A stretch of DNA of 64,000 bases. It comes from Polyangiaceae bacterium. Its GTDB lineage: Bacteria; Myxococcota_A; Polyangia; Polyangiales; Polyangiaceae. The notes beneath the pieces are model-generated. The model was not told where the DNA came from. It was given only the letters and a program-made list of their open reading frames with translations, and made no database searches. Shown piece after piece: positions 37,673-46,744 of the stretch; within the stretch, counting starts at the first letter, position 1, and every line of letters begins with the position of its first letter. A program made the position numbers and the translations under genes. The stretch covers positions 99,723 to 163,722 of the forward strand of contig JABSRN010000042.1 in NCBI GenBank assembly GCA_013214025.1, written 5' to 3'.

Positions 37673-38941
37673 TTAGATCCCGTCGGCAGCTAAGCGCCCG
37701 GGGCTCTGGCGAGCTGCCCACAGCAGCATCCCTACACCGTACAGGACACACACCACCGCGCCGCCTACGAGGCTCAGCTGCAAACTCGTCGCTGCCGCGA
37801 AGAAACTCGTCCCTAGGGCGCCAAACGGAACGAGCCCACCCCACGCTAGTGAAAACAAGCTCATGACCCGTCCGCGCTTGGACTCGTCTACCAGCTGCTG
37901 GAGCAGAGTTTGGATGCTGGTCATCGCGGCAAAGTAGCTGCAGCCGATAATCGCTTGGGTGATCAGGGCAACGGTCAGTGTCGGCACCAGGGCAAAAACA
38001 AGCAAAGCTGCGCCATAGACGACCATCAAGCCCCCGGCCATCACGAGGCTCGGAGACGAAGCTAATCGTCCCACTGTAAGCGAGCCGACGATGGCTCCCG
38101 CTCCGGTCGCGGCGACCATCCACGCAAAGTACTCTTTGTCCCCCAGCAGTTCATAGGCAACGGCGGGCAAGAGCACCGTGTGCGACACGCCAAAAAACGC
38201 AAGCACCGCCACGATGGAAAGCGCTGGCACGGCTGGGTGGCGCTGTTTGGCGTGCTGCATTCCGGCTCGCATGCGCGCCCACATGCCCGACTCGTCCGCG
38301 TCAGGCTGATGGCGCTCTACGGCCATGCGAACGGTCAACACCAGCGCGGCGAACAACGCGCAACAATAGATGCCAAAGGAGATATCAAACCATCCTCGAA
38401 TGAGCAGAGGCGCCGCGAGCAGCGGCCCCGCGACTCGCGTCAAATTCGTCGCGGCTGAGTGCAGGGACACTGCGCTAGCGAGATCGGCGCGAGGCACGAC
38501 GTTCGCTGCCATAGAAATACTTGCCGGGCCCATGAACGCCAAGGCAACGCCCATACAAGAGGCGAGACCCACTAAAGCCACCACGCTAAGCTCGCCGCTC
38601 GCCGTGGCCACGGTCAGCACGGCAGTGACCACCACTAGAGCCGCATAGCACGCCAGCATTACGTGTTTCCGATGAAAGCGGTCGGCTGCGACCCCCGCCA
38701 TCGGCGCCAACAGAAATGAGGGCGCGAAGTTGCAAAAAAACAGCAATCCGTTGAGTCGCGTATCGTTGTTCCCCAGCTCGACCATCAGGGCCTGTAGGGA
38801 TACGTGGGAAATCCAGAAGCCAGTCTGGGCCACCAGAAAGGCCACGAAAAACTGCCGATAAGCTGGATGCGCAAAGGCGCGAAACGTCCCCCCCGGGCCG
38901 GCGCTGGCGGCAGCCACGGTCTTGACTTCAGAGGCGTCCAT
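37673..38941 (-). CDS. MFS exporter (MFS_3/EntS-like)
   Basis: The 422-residue product has about twelve TM helices and the MFS loop GVAADRFHRKHVMLACYAAL between helices 2 and 3. The overall pattern (AFAHPAYRQFFVAFLVAQTG at the start, RGRVMSLFSLAWGGLVPFGA late) resembles MFS_3 members such as the enterobactin exporter EntS. The substrate is unknown. It lies 219 bases downstream of a P450 gene on the same strand, so it might export a product of that P450; this is inference. Confidence 0.85.
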   Translation of the reverse strand: MDASEVKTVAAASAGPGGTFRAFAHPAYRQFFVAFLVAQTGFWISHVSLQALMVELGNNDTRLNGLLFFCNFAPSFLLAPMAGVAADRFHRKHVMLACYAALVVVTAVLTVATASGELSVVALVGLASCMGVALAFMGPASISMAANVVPRADLASAVSLHSAATNLTRVAGPLLAAPLLIRGWFDISFGIYCCALFAALVLTVRMAVERHQPDADESGMWARMRAGMQHAKQRHPAVPALSIVAVLAFFGVSHTVLLPAVAYELLGDKEYFAWMVAATGAGAIVGSLTVGRLASSPSLVMAGGLMVVYGAALLVFALVPTLTVALITQAIIGCSYFAAMTSIQTLLQQLVDESKRGRVMSLFSLAWGGLVPFGALGTSFFAAATSLQLSLVGGAVVCVLYGVGMLLWAARQSPGRLAADGI

Positions 38942-39160
38942 CGCGCCATCTACACCGGAGCCCGGTGGCTCTTCAAGCAGAAGAAAGAGAATTCCACGCC
39001 GCGCGCCCGATCTCCCAGTAGGCGCTGCACCGTTTTAAACCGCACGGCCCCCGGGTTCGATGCCCTGATCTCCGGGCACACTCAAAAACGACGCCTTCGA
39101 GCGAAACGCACATCCGGTTCGCTGACGCTCGAGGGCCGCCAACCGCTGCTGGGTCTGCTC

Positions 39161-40336
39161 TTAGCTGCCGAACTGGACCGGTAGCTTGAGAATACTACGA
39201 ATGTTCACCTGCACATTGCGTTCAATGGAGTCTCCCATCACCTCGTAGTCGCCCAGGCGCGGCAACAATTCTTCGAGCACGATGCGCGTCTGCAAACGAG
39301 CGAGCCCGGCTCCCAAGCAAAAGTGGATGCCGTGGCCCAGTCCGAAGTGACGGACCAGGCCGCGGTCGATATCAAACTGCTCTGCGTTCTCGATGGCCCG
39401 CTCGTCGCGATTGGCGGCCCCGTAGACGAGCAAAATTCGAGCGCCCGGGTCCAAGCTTTGACCGTGCAGCGTGACGGGCCGGGTGAGCTTCCGCGCCATG
39501 CCAAGAGCCGGACTGTCGTAGCGGAACACCTCTTCTATGGCTTGGGGTATCAGTGATGGATCGTCTAGTAATCGTCTCCGTACATCTGGGTAGCGGGCGA
39601 AGGTTCGAATGCAATTACAGAGCAGTGTGGTGGTGGTTTCGTGCCCGCCGACGAGCAGGATGAAACAGTAGCCATAGAGCTCCTCCAGGCCGACTGTTCC
39701 GCTGGCCATCGCGCGAGCCAACACGCTGATAATATCGTCCCCGTCGCCGCCCGTCCGTCGTTCGACCAACTCGATGAAGTACTGAAACAAGTCCATGCCA
39801 GCGGCCATGTTATCTTCGTCCAAGACCCGCGGATCGGCTCGTCGAACGAGGGCGTCGCTCCAGGCTTTGAACCGCGCGGAGTCCTGCCCGGGTAAATCGA
39901 GCAACGCACCAATCGCCCGCACCGGCAACGGCCCGAGGATCAACGGCACCAGGTCCACGCCGCCGGCCGGCGGTAACTCCGCCAACATGTCGCGACACAG
40001 CTGTCGCAACGCCGCTTCCCGCTCAGCAATCGCCGTCGGGGTGAAAGACGCCCGAACCACGCGACGCAACTCCGCCTGACGCGGTCGGTCCATCTCGATG
40101 ATCAAGGGCAGAGCCGCGATCGCCCCCCGCTGTTCCGCTTCCTCGGGATCGAGATTGATGCGGCAGGCTGACGAATAAGTTTCGGGATCGTCGAGGGCAC
40201 AGCGAACGTCGGCGTAACGAGACAGAGCCCAGAAGTTGTGCTCGTCGTTGCGGTAAAGCGGCGCCTCGTCTCTTAGGTATTGGTAGGTGGCGTTCGGCTC
40301 GGTGTGGAGTTCAAGGGAATAGGGATCAAAGTTCAT
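39161..40336 (-). CDS. Cytochrome P450 (paralogue of the P450 at 46.8 kb)
   Basis: The 391-residue protein has the I-helix oxygen-activation motif LLVGGHETTTTLL, the ExxR helix EEVFR, and the haem-binding loop FGLGHGIHFCLGAGLAR with the axial Cys. It has no membrane anchor, so it is a class I soluble enzyme needing ferredoxin. Its N-terminus (FDPYSLELHTEPNATYQYLR, FWALSRYADV) is closely similar to the P450 at 46806, pointing to gene duplication. The substrate is unknown. Confidence 0.94.
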   Translation of the reverse strand: MNFDPYSLELHTEPNATYQYLRDEAPLYRNDEHNFWALSRYADVRCALDDPETYSSACRINLDPEEAEQRGAIAALPLIIEMDRPRQAELRRVVRASFTPTAIAEREAALRQLCRDMLAELPPAGGVDLVPLILGPLPVRAIGALLDLPGQDSARFKAWSDALVRRADPRVLDEDNMAAGMDLFQYFIELVERRTGGDGDDIISVLARAMASGTVGLEELYGYCFILLVGGHETTTTLLCNCIRTFARYPDVRRRLLDDPSLIPQAIEEVFRYDSPALGMARKLTRPVTLHGQSLDPGARILLVYGAANRDERAIENAEQFDIDRGLVRHFGLGHGIHFCLGAGLARLQTRIVLEELLPRLGDYEVMGDSIERNVQVNIRSILKLPVQFGS

Positions 40337-40659
40337 GGTCCGCTCCGTTCTACCCTAAATCTCGACCCGCAGCCGCGGACGCGGCCCCCCCCCCACCTCT
40401 CCGCGGGGACACGGAAACATCGACCGGGTCCGTCGACTTATTGCTCAGCCGTCTGGTATGTCAACATCGATGTCGCGGCTTCGCGCCGGCGGCCTAGCGT
40501 TGCGCAGTCCGCAGAATTTTTGTCACCGCAGTCAACATTTTCGCCGGATTGGCACCCGTATCTTACAGCTCACTAGCTAGCCCCGTCGTGCCGCAGCACC
40601 AGCTCGGTCTTGGGCTGGGCGCCAGTAGACGGTTCGGCGCACAACATCCGTCATCGCTG
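40337..40659. other. Intergenic region with a C10 homopolymer
   Basis: This region lies between the P450 gene and the response-regulator remnant. It contains a run of ten C at 40385-40394. No credible gene, RNA or promoter motif is evident. Confidence 0.45.
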
Positions 40660-41007
40660 CTATGACGCCCGGGCGAGCGTGTCCCTCAGTAGCGTCAGCA
40701 TGTGCTTGGGGTTGGGGGGTTCGACAAACCAAGCCTTGACCCCAATCCTTTTCGCTCGAGGAATCATGCTTTTTCTGCCTCCGTAGATAGGACAAACATC
40801 GGTAGCTCTAAGCCACGTGACCGAAGCTTCTCCAGGAACTCGATGCCCTCCATGCCCGGCATGTTCACATCGGTGATAACCCCCCATGAGCCAGTCCTTC
40901 GGTGCCATTGGCCGCCAGCAGTACCTCGTAGCCTGCCTTGTGGAACAAATTCGAAAGCAGCTCGCGCACGACCTCTGAGTCGTCAACGAACAGCAGCTTT
41001 GGCTCAT
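40660..41007 (-). pseudogene. Frameshifted response-regulator receiver gene
   Basis: Pieces of one receiver domain appear in successive frames. One frame gives KLLFVDDSEVVRELLSNLFH and YEVLLAANGTEGLAH. A second gives VITDVNMPGMEGIEFLEKLR and LPMFVLSTEAEKA. A third gives IPRAKRIGVKAWFV then PPNPKHML. Shifts fall at a run of six G (40881-40886 region) and at a GAAAAAGC stretch, and the only ATG (41007) is in yet another frame from KLLFVDD. The Asp, Thr/Ser and Lys-like positions were once present (Lys now Glu in FVEPP). It looks like a decayed single-domain CheY-like gene, unless the assembly is wrong at the homopolymers. Confidence 0.75.
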
Positions 41008-41166
41008 AGCGAAAATGGGCGCGCGCCGTCGGCTCCCTGCATGATCTACCGCCAGAGCGCCCAGTTGTTTCACGACCACGGTTGTTTTGGACCGCCTCAC
41101 AATGAAACGCACCCGGCCCGCCACTGTTCGGTGGATCTAGCGCCGTGGCTCTCGCTCTGGCAGCGT

Positions 41167-41997
41167 CTACAACGGCAGCGGCGCACAGCTGTACTGAATT
41201 TCCCAATCGTCCAGTCTGACGTCCGTGCGCCCCTTGGAGCCGGGCAAGACTTCCACTCGCAATTCGAGGAACTCTTGAGCCCCGATCAGGCTCCCCAAAT
41301 CGACTACGCACTGCCCCGAACAATCCGGACTTTCGCCAGTAGCTGTAGCGACCGGCGTGTCCATCGCGAGCAACCACGGCCCCGAAAGTGGAAGCGGTCC
41401 CTCGCCCCCGCGAACCCAAAACCGGATGCTCGCATCGATGCCGCTTGCGATCGTAGTGTTGTATCGCAACGATACCCAAACGGGGATTGCGCTGGGAACG
41501 CGGCTGGACGAACAGTCCGCGAAGTAATCCTCTCGGTACTCCTGGCTCTGCTGGGTTACAGAAATACAGCCGGCTTCCGCTCCCCCAGCCTCAGCGCACG
41601 CGTCCCCGCCGTCGCAGGCCCCCGCCTCGCACGCCACGGCCGAATCAACGAGGGTCGGCCCCCAACCGCCATCAACCGCTTCTAAGTAACTCTGACAATA
41701 GGGGTTGCACGGGTTGTTTCGACACTCAGCCGGAGCCCCCAGGCTTAGCCACTCGGTGCCGCTGAGAGAGTGACTCTGAAGATCGCAGTCTTGTACCGGC
41801 AAGGACGGCGCAGACGAGTGGACAGGATCCGAGGGCAAGAGGGCGGCCGGCTCGGCGTCACCTCTACAGGCCGCCGTAGCGCTTGCCCAACACCCGGCGA
41901 GGCACAGGACAATCACACGCTCAAACAAAGCACGGCCTGTCTGGGACAAGACACGCGTCCGCCCATCGGCAGCCGACCCGGCCGTCCGTTGCGCCAC
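41167..41997 (-). CDS. Lipoprotein, Cys-containing, unknown function
   Basis: The 276-residue product has a hydrophobic signal with lipobox LAGC (ERVIVLCLAGC). The frame opens at GTG 41997; a TTG at 41946 fits a signal peptide better. Many Cys are scattered (CRNNPCNPYCQSY, ACDGGDACAEAG, DCSGQCVVDL). The C-terminal end (VRLDDWEIQYSCAPL) resembles that of the lipoprotein at 44520-45113 (IERWGVDLSCETI), so both may share a beta-rich domain. No family is recognised. Confidence 0.6.
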   Translation of the reverse strand: MAQRTAGSAADGRTRVLSQTGRALFERVIVLCLAGCWASATAACRGDAEPAALLPSDPVHSSAPSLPVQDCDLQSHSLSGTEWLSLGAPAECRNNPCNPYCQSYLEAVDGGWGPTLVDSAVACEAGACDGGDACAEAGGAEAGCISVTQQSQEYREDYFADCSSSRVPSAIPVWVSLRYNTTIASGIDASIRFWVRGGEGPLPLSGPWLLAMDTPVATATGESPDCSGQCVVDLGSLIGAQEFLELRVEVLPGSKGRTDVRLDDWEIQYSCAPLPL

Positions 41998-42299
41998 GAG
42001 CCCAGTCTGAGAAAATCGAACTCCCTATGCAACTGGAATCAGGGCCGAGAAAATTCCACGCCGTATCGTGCACGCCGTCACAGTTCGCGCCAACCGCGCT
42101 CACTTCAGATTTCCAGTCGATCTCAGGAAAAGTTTCGCTCTCCGTTCAATAGTCAACCCTCTGTGAATCGCATGACGTGACCGTTCGTCACCCTTGCTCA
42201 GCTAACTCACAATCGCGATACTCCACACCGGGGCCCGACGGCACTGGATGTCGCACGAGTTAATACCTAACTCGCCTCCGCCCCACCGAAAGAGGTCCA
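41998..42299. other. Intergenic region, with a short palindrome near its end
   Basis: About 300 bases between divergent lipoprotein genes. CGAGTTA at 42256-42262 is an inverted copy of TAACTCG at 42268-42274, 26 bases before the downstream ATG. This could be an operator or a leader hairpin. Nothing else stands out. Confidence 0.4.
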
Positions 42300-42653
42300 A
42301 TGAGGTTCGCGAGTTGTTTGTTGGTTGTAGCCATAGGAGTCACCGCATGCGGCGGCGCCGCCGTCCCCCACGACAAGCTGTCGTCCGCGAAAGCCGCCAT
42401 GCGAGCCGCCGAAGTCGCGGGAGCACCCAATGATCCCCAAGGCGCATTGAGGGTGAAGAAGGCGGGTGAGGCCATCGCCCATGCCGAGAAGCTCATCAAA
42501 GAGGACGAAAACGAACGGGCCAGCTACGTGCTCGAACGCGCTCAAGTAGACGCTGAACTGGCCCTCGCTCTCGCCCAGGAACTGACGATGCGCGGCGAAG
42601 CCGAAGAAGCACAGCGGGAAGTCGCTAAATTGAAAGCAGAGGTAGCCCAATGA
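42300..42653 (+). CDS. DUF4398 lipoprotein
   Basis: The 117-residue product has a signal peptide with lipobox VTAC (SCLLVVAIGVTACGG). A helical domain follows (KLSSAKAAMRAAEVAGAPND, ALRVKKAGEAIAHAEKLI) typical of DUF4398, a family of small envelope lipoproteins rich in coiled coil. It overlaps the next gene by 4 bases (ATGA). The pair probably works together at the outer membrane; the precise role is unknown. Confidence 0.8.
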   Translation: MRFASCLLVVAIGVTACGGAAVPHDKLSSAKAAMRAAEVAGAPNDPQGALRVKKAGEAIAHAEKLIKEDENERASYVLERAQVDAELALALAQELTMRGEAEEAQREVAKLKAEVAQ

Positions 42654-43627
42654 TCCGCTTTACGACCCTCTCCCAAGAATGGCGCAAGCTCGGCGGACTC
42701 GCCAGCGTGGCTTGTTTGCTCATCGGCTGCGCAGGCGTCCCCCCGCAACAACTGAGGACCGCACGAGCCGCAGTAAATGACGCCAAGGCGTCCACCCCGG
42801 CCCAGCTCGCCCCGGTCGAACTGGACAACGCCAAACAGGCGCTCGCCCGAGCCGAGCTTGCTTTCGAGGACGGCGAAGAGGAACAGATCATCAAGGATCT
42901 GGCCTATATCGCCGAGCGGAAGGTCGCGATTTCGATCAGCGCCGCGAATCTAGAGGCAGCCAAGCGCAGTGCGAAACAGTCCGGGCGCGACCGTGATGAC
43001 GCTCGGGATGCTGCCTACGCCTCCGCCAAGCAGCAGTTAGGCAAAACTCAGGACGCCCTAGCGGAGCAGCAACGGAAAGCCGAACGCGACGCTGACGAAG
43101 CCAAACGACTTGCAGCCGAGGAAAAGCGGCGGCTGGAGGCCGCTAAAAAGAAGGGCAAGGCCGAGGTCGCGAGAGTCAAGAAGCAGCTTGAAAAGGAGCA
43201 ATTGGCCCGAATCGCAGCCGAGAAAAAAGCCGCCGCCGCGATGGCCAGCTTGGCTCAAATCGCCAAGGTCAAGGAAGAGAAGCGGGGTGTCGTGATCACT
43301 CTGTCCGGTTCGGTACTGTTCGCCACCGGGCAACACAAGCTACTGCCCATCGCCAACAGTCGGCTCGACAGCGTCGCCAAGGCGCTCAAGGACCAGGGCT
43401 TCACGAAGATCATCGTCGAGGGACACACGGACTCGCGCGGTGCCCCTTCGACGAACGAAGCCCTCTCGCTCAAACGCGCCCAGGGGGTGCGTCAGCACCT
43501 GATCTCCCGCGGCATTCTCAAAGCTAAAATCACAGCCGTTGGACACGGTCCTCGGCGCCCGATCGCGGAAAACAAGACCACCGAAGGCCGAGCGAACAAT
43601 CGCCGAGTCGAAATTGTCGTCAAGTAG
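42650..43627 (+). CDS. DUF4398-OmpA lipoprotein
   Basis: The 325-residue product has lipobox LIGC (SVACLLIGCAG), a DUF4398-like helical region (about 30-110), and a long Lys/Glu/Ala coiled coil (about 110-210). A C-terminal OmpA domain follows (about 215-325; IIVEGHTDSRGAPSTNEALS, NNRRVEIVVK). It should bridge outer membrane and peptidoglycan, with the coiled coil spanning the periplasm. It is translationally coupled to the smaller DUF4398 lipoprotein before it. Confidence 0.88.
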   Translation: MIRFTTLSQEWRKLGGLASVACLLIGCAGVPPQQLRTARAAVNDAKASTPAQLAPVELDNAKQALARAELAFEDGEEEQIIKDLAYIAERKVAISISAANLEAAKRSAKQSGRDRDDARDAAYASAKQQLGKTQDALAEQQRKAERDADEAKRLAAEEKRRLEAAKKKGKAEVARVKKQLEKEQLARIAAEKKAAAAMASLAQIAKVKEEKRGVVITLSGSVLFATGQHKLLPIANSRLDSVAKALKDQGFTKIIVEGHTDSRGAPSTNEALSLKRAQGVRQHLISRGILKAKITAVGHGPRRPIAENKTTEGRANNRRVEIVVK

Positions 43628-43673
43628 CGACCGCTAGAATCACGTAGCGCCGGTCGCTAGTCCTCTGCCGGCT

Positions 43674-43687
43674 CCGCCCTCGGGCGG
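43674..43687. terminator. GC hairpin between convergent genes (possible terminator)
   Basis: CCGCCC (43674-43679) pairs with GGGCGG (43682-43687). A second inverted repeat, TAGCGACC (43625-43632) with GGTCGCTA (43652-43659), starts at the stop codon of the OmpA gene. No U tract follows. Confidence 0.35.
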
Positions 43688-43689
43688 GG

Positions 43690-43980
43690 CTAGGCTGCGG
43701 CGACCGCTAGCTGGGATTTTTCGATACAGAACTCGACGTAGAGTTCGCTCTTTCGATCATTCAACTGCAGAACCAATGATGGCTTGAGCACCGTCTGTCG
43801 TACAGACACATTCGAACCGCGAATGAACATGGGAATGCTCAGCGTGGGCGACACACCGCGTTTGTCGAAGTGGGATTTGATACCGCCGGATACCTGAGTG
43901 CAAATCTCTCCGATGAGATCTTCCAGTAGGGCCTCGATGCTTCGTCCATAACGAACTGTGCCAATAATTCCCGAATGGCG
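43690..43980 (-). pseudogene. Truncated cheX-like gene (C-terminal half only)
   Basis: The last ~97 codons of a minus-strand frame read like the C-terminal half of a CheX phosphatase domain: IEALLEDLIGEICTQVSGGI, KSHFDKRGVSPTLSIPMF, then VLKPSLVLQL. CheX is normally about 150 residues. Upstream the frame runs antisense into the thioesterase gene and loses similarity, with no start codon at the right place. The truncation point coincides with the long hairpin at 43984-44022. It is probably a dead remnant. Confidence 0.6.
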
Positions 43981-43983
43981 CGG

Positions 43984-44022
43984 GCAGCGTCTGGCACCGT
44001 CTTTGACGTTGCCAGACGCTGC
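43984..44022. other. 39-nt near-perfect stem-loop
   Basis: GCAGCGTCTGGCA (43984-43996) is the exact inverted complement of TGCCAGACGCTGC (44010-44022). Inside, CGTC and GACG pair again around a tiny loop, giving a 13+4 bp stem with one mismatch. It lies 37 bases upstream of the thioesterase start and at the break point of the cheX remnant. It could be a terminator relic, a leader hairpin or a mobile-repeat scar. Confidence 0.8.
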
Positions 44023-44058
44023 CTGAGCGGTACATTGCGGGCAACAGCACCCAACCCC

Positions 44059-44436
44059 ATGTATTCTCAAACCCATCTGCACAGCGTCCAAATCTACTAC
44101 GAGGACACCGACCACTCCGGGTCGGTCTATTACGCGAACTACCTCAGGTATTTTGAGCGAGCTCGGGAACACATGTTCGGAGTCAACCTGTTGGTGCAGC
44201 TGCAAAAAGAAAAAGGCATCGGATTCGTCGTCTACAAACTCGATGTTACCTATAAGGCGGCCGCGCACTACGGGGACACTTTGGAGATCCAGACCACCCC
44301 CAAACGGGAAAGCGACTACCGTCTGGTGATTTCCCAGAACGTCGTACGACCTTCCGACGACACGCTAGTTGTCTTGGGAAGCGTGCAATTGGCCGCCGTC
44401 AATGCCGATGGAGTGCTCGTCTCTCTACCGGTCTAG
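44059..44436 (+). CDS. ybgC: YbgC-type acyl-CoA thioesterase (hot-dog fold)
   Basis: From ATG 44059 the product is 125 residues. It has the 4HBT signature YYEDTDHSGSVYYANYLRYF with catalytic Asp, then FERAREHMFGVN and a typical strand series. YbgC hydrolyses acyl-CoA and in many bacteria belongs to the tol-pal locus; here it stands alone near OmpA-type genes. An upstream GTG/ATG (43975) would run through the hairpin and is unlikely. Confidence 0.88.
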   Translation: MYSQTHLHSVQIYYEDTDHSGSVYYANYLRYFERAREHMFGVNLLVQLQKEKGIGFVVYKLDVTYKAAAHYGDTLEIQTTPKRESDYRLVISQNVVRPSDDTLVVLGSVQLAAVNADGVLVSLPV

Positions 44437-44519
44437 CTAGCTGTGGACGCCCCACATTGGGCGCGACAAGCGATTCAGCGACAGCCGACAGCCGATGAAT
44501 AATGTCCTAGGCTAGGGCA

Positions 44520-45113
44520 ATGCGCCGTCCCCTTGCCGCACTTGTCCTGCTCTGCCTCCTCTCCTGCGACGACGGCGGAGGCCAAGCGGCATCGCCCCTG
44601 ATGGAATTTGAGGCTTCCGACAGCGCCACCGCCAGCCCCAACAACTGTGACGATGCGGCAGCGGACGCGGCACGCGACGAATGTATATCGCCGGGTACCG
44701 TCGTTGTCAGAAGCGCCGAGGCGCCCGTTCGGCCGGCGACTCGCAGTGAATCCTATCAATACGAAGCGGCGTGCGACCCCGGGGAAAGACCCCAATGGTC
44801 GTTCATTACGTATATTGCCCACACACCCGGCGATGGCGCCGTACACTTTCAAGCGCGAGTCGCCGACACCGAAGCGGAACTCGGCGCTGCCGATTGGACA
44901 GACGTCGCGCTGGCCCAATCCAGTCCGACCGACACCCAGAGCTGTAGCTACTCAGATCCGGGTTGCCCTGTCTCCCTGCACGATGCGCTCGGCGGCCCCC
45001 CTACCGTCAACGCCCGCTGGATCGAGTTTGAGCTCCGTTACTACGATTCCACATCCGGCGATCCCGTATCTATCGAGCGATGGGGCGTCGACCTGAGCTG
45101 CGAAACCATCTAG
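44520..45113 (+). CDS. Small secreted lipoprotein, unknown function
   Basis: The 197-residue product starts MRRPLAALVLLCLLSCDD, a signal peptide with lipobox LLSC. The mature part is acidic and ends in a beta-rich region (VHFQARVADTEAELGAADWT, then WIEFELRYYDS). It resembles the C-terminal half of the lipoprotein at 41167-41997. No known family is recognised. Confidence 0.65.
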   Translation: MRRPLAALVLLCLLSCDDGGGQAASPLMEFEASDSATASPNNCDDAAADAARDECISPGTVVVRSAEAPVRPATRSESYQYEAACDPGERPQWSFITYIAHTPGDGAVHFQARVADTEAELGAADWTDVALAQSSPTDTQSCSYSDPGCPVSLHDALGGPPTVNARWIEFELRYYDSTSGDPVSIERWGVDLSCETI

Positions 45114-45445
45114 CCGAGGTGCGAACGCATACACGTCCGCAAGCGCCCACACCTCTCCACCTACATCGCACAACAGCACCGCGCCGCTGGGCTCATCCCG
45201 CCCGCCTAGAGTCAGTGGGCCCGTGAGCTGCGATCATGACAACCCGGCCGAATTATCCCGAACTCGGGGCCCCAGAAGCAACCGCAACGCTCGGACAATA
45301 ACACAATTAAAACCAATGGTTACTGGCTAGTGCGGCGGTCGAAAAAAGAGGCCTCATAATATTATTGACTGACGAGTAAGTAGAATTATTCTGTGGGTGG
45401 TTGACCTGCTTGCCGCGGGTAGCCCACGCCTGAAAGGTAAGCCCC
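45114..45445. other. AT-rich intergenic region upstream of the P450 gene
   Basis: About 330 bases, with its 3' third clearly richer in A/T than the surroundings. It contains the promoter candidate at 45365-45392. No RNA gene or credible frame is seen. Confidence 0.5.
45365..45392 (+). promoter_or_regulatory. Candidate sigma-70 promoter for the P450 at 45446
   Basis: TTGACT (45365-45370), a 16-base spacer and TATTCT (45387-45392) lie in an AT-rich stretch about 55 bases before the start codon. Confidence 0.5.
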
Positions 45446-46630
45446 ATGCCCCCCGACTCCCTCGACTTCTCCGTGAACGATCCCAATTTTTACGCTGGCG
45501 ATCCTTACCCCATGTACAAACGACTACGCGCGGAGTCGCCCGTTCACTGGGATGCAAAAGAGGAGGCGTGGTGCATCACGAAGCTGAACGATGTGCAGTG
45601 GATCTCTCGCGACCCGCATCTCTTTCGATCGCGTGACGGCATCTTGATCAACGACAAGTATCGTGAGGTCCCCGAGCGCGAGTCGATCATTTCCACCGAC
45701 CCGCCAGAGCATCGCCAAATTCGAAAGTTGGTACACGCAGCCTTCACCCGCAAGCGCATGAAGGCCTTAGAGTCTCGTATCCGAGAAATCGCCAGCGGCT
45801 TGCTCGACAGCATCGAAGCTGACAAGCCAGTGGAGTTCGTCGAACAAGTCTCCATTCCCATGCCCATCATGGTCATCGCTCACATGATGGGAGTCGCCGA
45901 CGACGATCTCCAACGGTTCCGAGTGTGGTCCGACGCCGTCATCGATGCCGCCGACGGACAGACTCCCGAAAACATGGGCCCCGTATTCGAGTTGATGGAT
46001 TACCTGCGCAATCTCATGGAGACTCGCAAGAAGGAGCCTGGCGATGACTTGGTCAGCAAGGTGTTAGCCACCACCGTCGACGGCGAAAGTCTTGAGGAAG
46101 CCGAAATCATGGTCTTCTGTATGACGCTGCTGGTTGCCGGCAACGAGACCACCCGCACGCTGATGTCCAACGGCCTTTGTTTGCTCGCCAAGAACCCCGA
46201 TCAGATGGCGTTACTCGCCAACCACCCGAGCCTCATCGAAAAAGCCGTCGAAGAGATGTTGCGATTCGATCCGCCCATCCAAAGTTTTGTACGCACCGCG
46301 ACCGAAGACGTCACCGTACGTGGCCAAGAGATCAAAAAAGACCAACGATTGATCTTGCTCTACGGCGCCGCCAATCACGACGAAGAAGAATTCGGCGACA
46401 CCTGCGAAGACTTCCTTGTCGAGCGCCCCACGGGTCGCCATGTGACCTTCGGTTATGGCGAGCACTATTGTATTGGCGCCATGCTGGCTCGGCTCGAAGC
46501 CAGGGTTCTGCTGGAAGAGATTTTTAAACGCTTTGGCAAATTCGAATTCGCCGGCGATGTGCAGCGACTGCCCCAGACGCTGGTGCGCTCCGTCGGCAAG
46601 CTGCCCCTAGTGTTCAGCGAGCCGCGCTAG
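45446..46630 (+). CDS. Cytochrome P450
   Basis: The 394-residue soluble P450 has I-helix LLVAGNETTRTLM, ExxR helix EEMLR and haem loop FGYGEHYCIGAMLARLE with the axial Cys. The N-terminus (LDFSVNDPNFYAGDPYPMYK) is of the CYP-hydroxylase type related to steroid, terpene or fatty-acid P450s. It is less like the other two P450s here than they are to each other. No ferredoxin or reductase gene is adjacent. The substrate is unknown. Confidence 0.94.
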   Translation: MPPDSLDFSVNDPNFYAGDPYPMYKRLRAESPVHWDAKEEAWCITKLNDVQWISRDPHLFRSRDGILINDKYREVPERESIISTDPPEHRQIRKLVHAAFTRKRMKALESRIREIASGLLDSIEADKPVEFVEQVSIPMPIMVIAHMMGVADDDLQRFRVWSDAVIDAADGQTPENMGPVFELMDYLRNLMETRKKEPGDDLVSKVLATTVDGESLEEAEIMVFCMTLLVAGNETTRTLMSNGLCLLAKNPDQMALLANHPSLIEKAVEEMLRFDPPIQSFVRTATEDVTVRGQEIKKDQRLILLYGAANHDEEEFGDTCEDFLVERPTGRHVTFGYGEHYCIGAMLARLEARVLLEEIFKRFGKFEFAGDVQRLPQTLVRSVGKLPLVFSEPR

Positions 46631-46711
46631 CCGCTGCTCGCCGCGTTCTGCGCTCCTTAGCCCCACAAACCGGCGTGTAACTCGCGTTCTGACGGGTGTA
46701 AGACAACAATA

Positions 46712-46744
46712 CAGAAATACAAATTGAGTAATATTGTATTTCTG
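46712..46744. promoter_or_regulatory. 33-bp palindrome overlapping a candidate promoter (putative TetR operator)
   Basis: CAGAAATACAA (46712-46722) and TTGTATTTCTG (46734-46744) are exact inverted 11-mers around an 11-base centre. A TTGAGT-16-TAGGTT promoter candidate (46724-46751) overlaps it. It lies 62 bases before the start of the next P450 gene, upstream of a TetR-family gene in the same direction, and is an attractive operator. Confidence 0.6.

Noticed and set aside
43975..44058. Upstream extension of the YbgC thioesterase
   Set aside because: It would translate through the 39-nt stem-loop and adds residues not found in the family.
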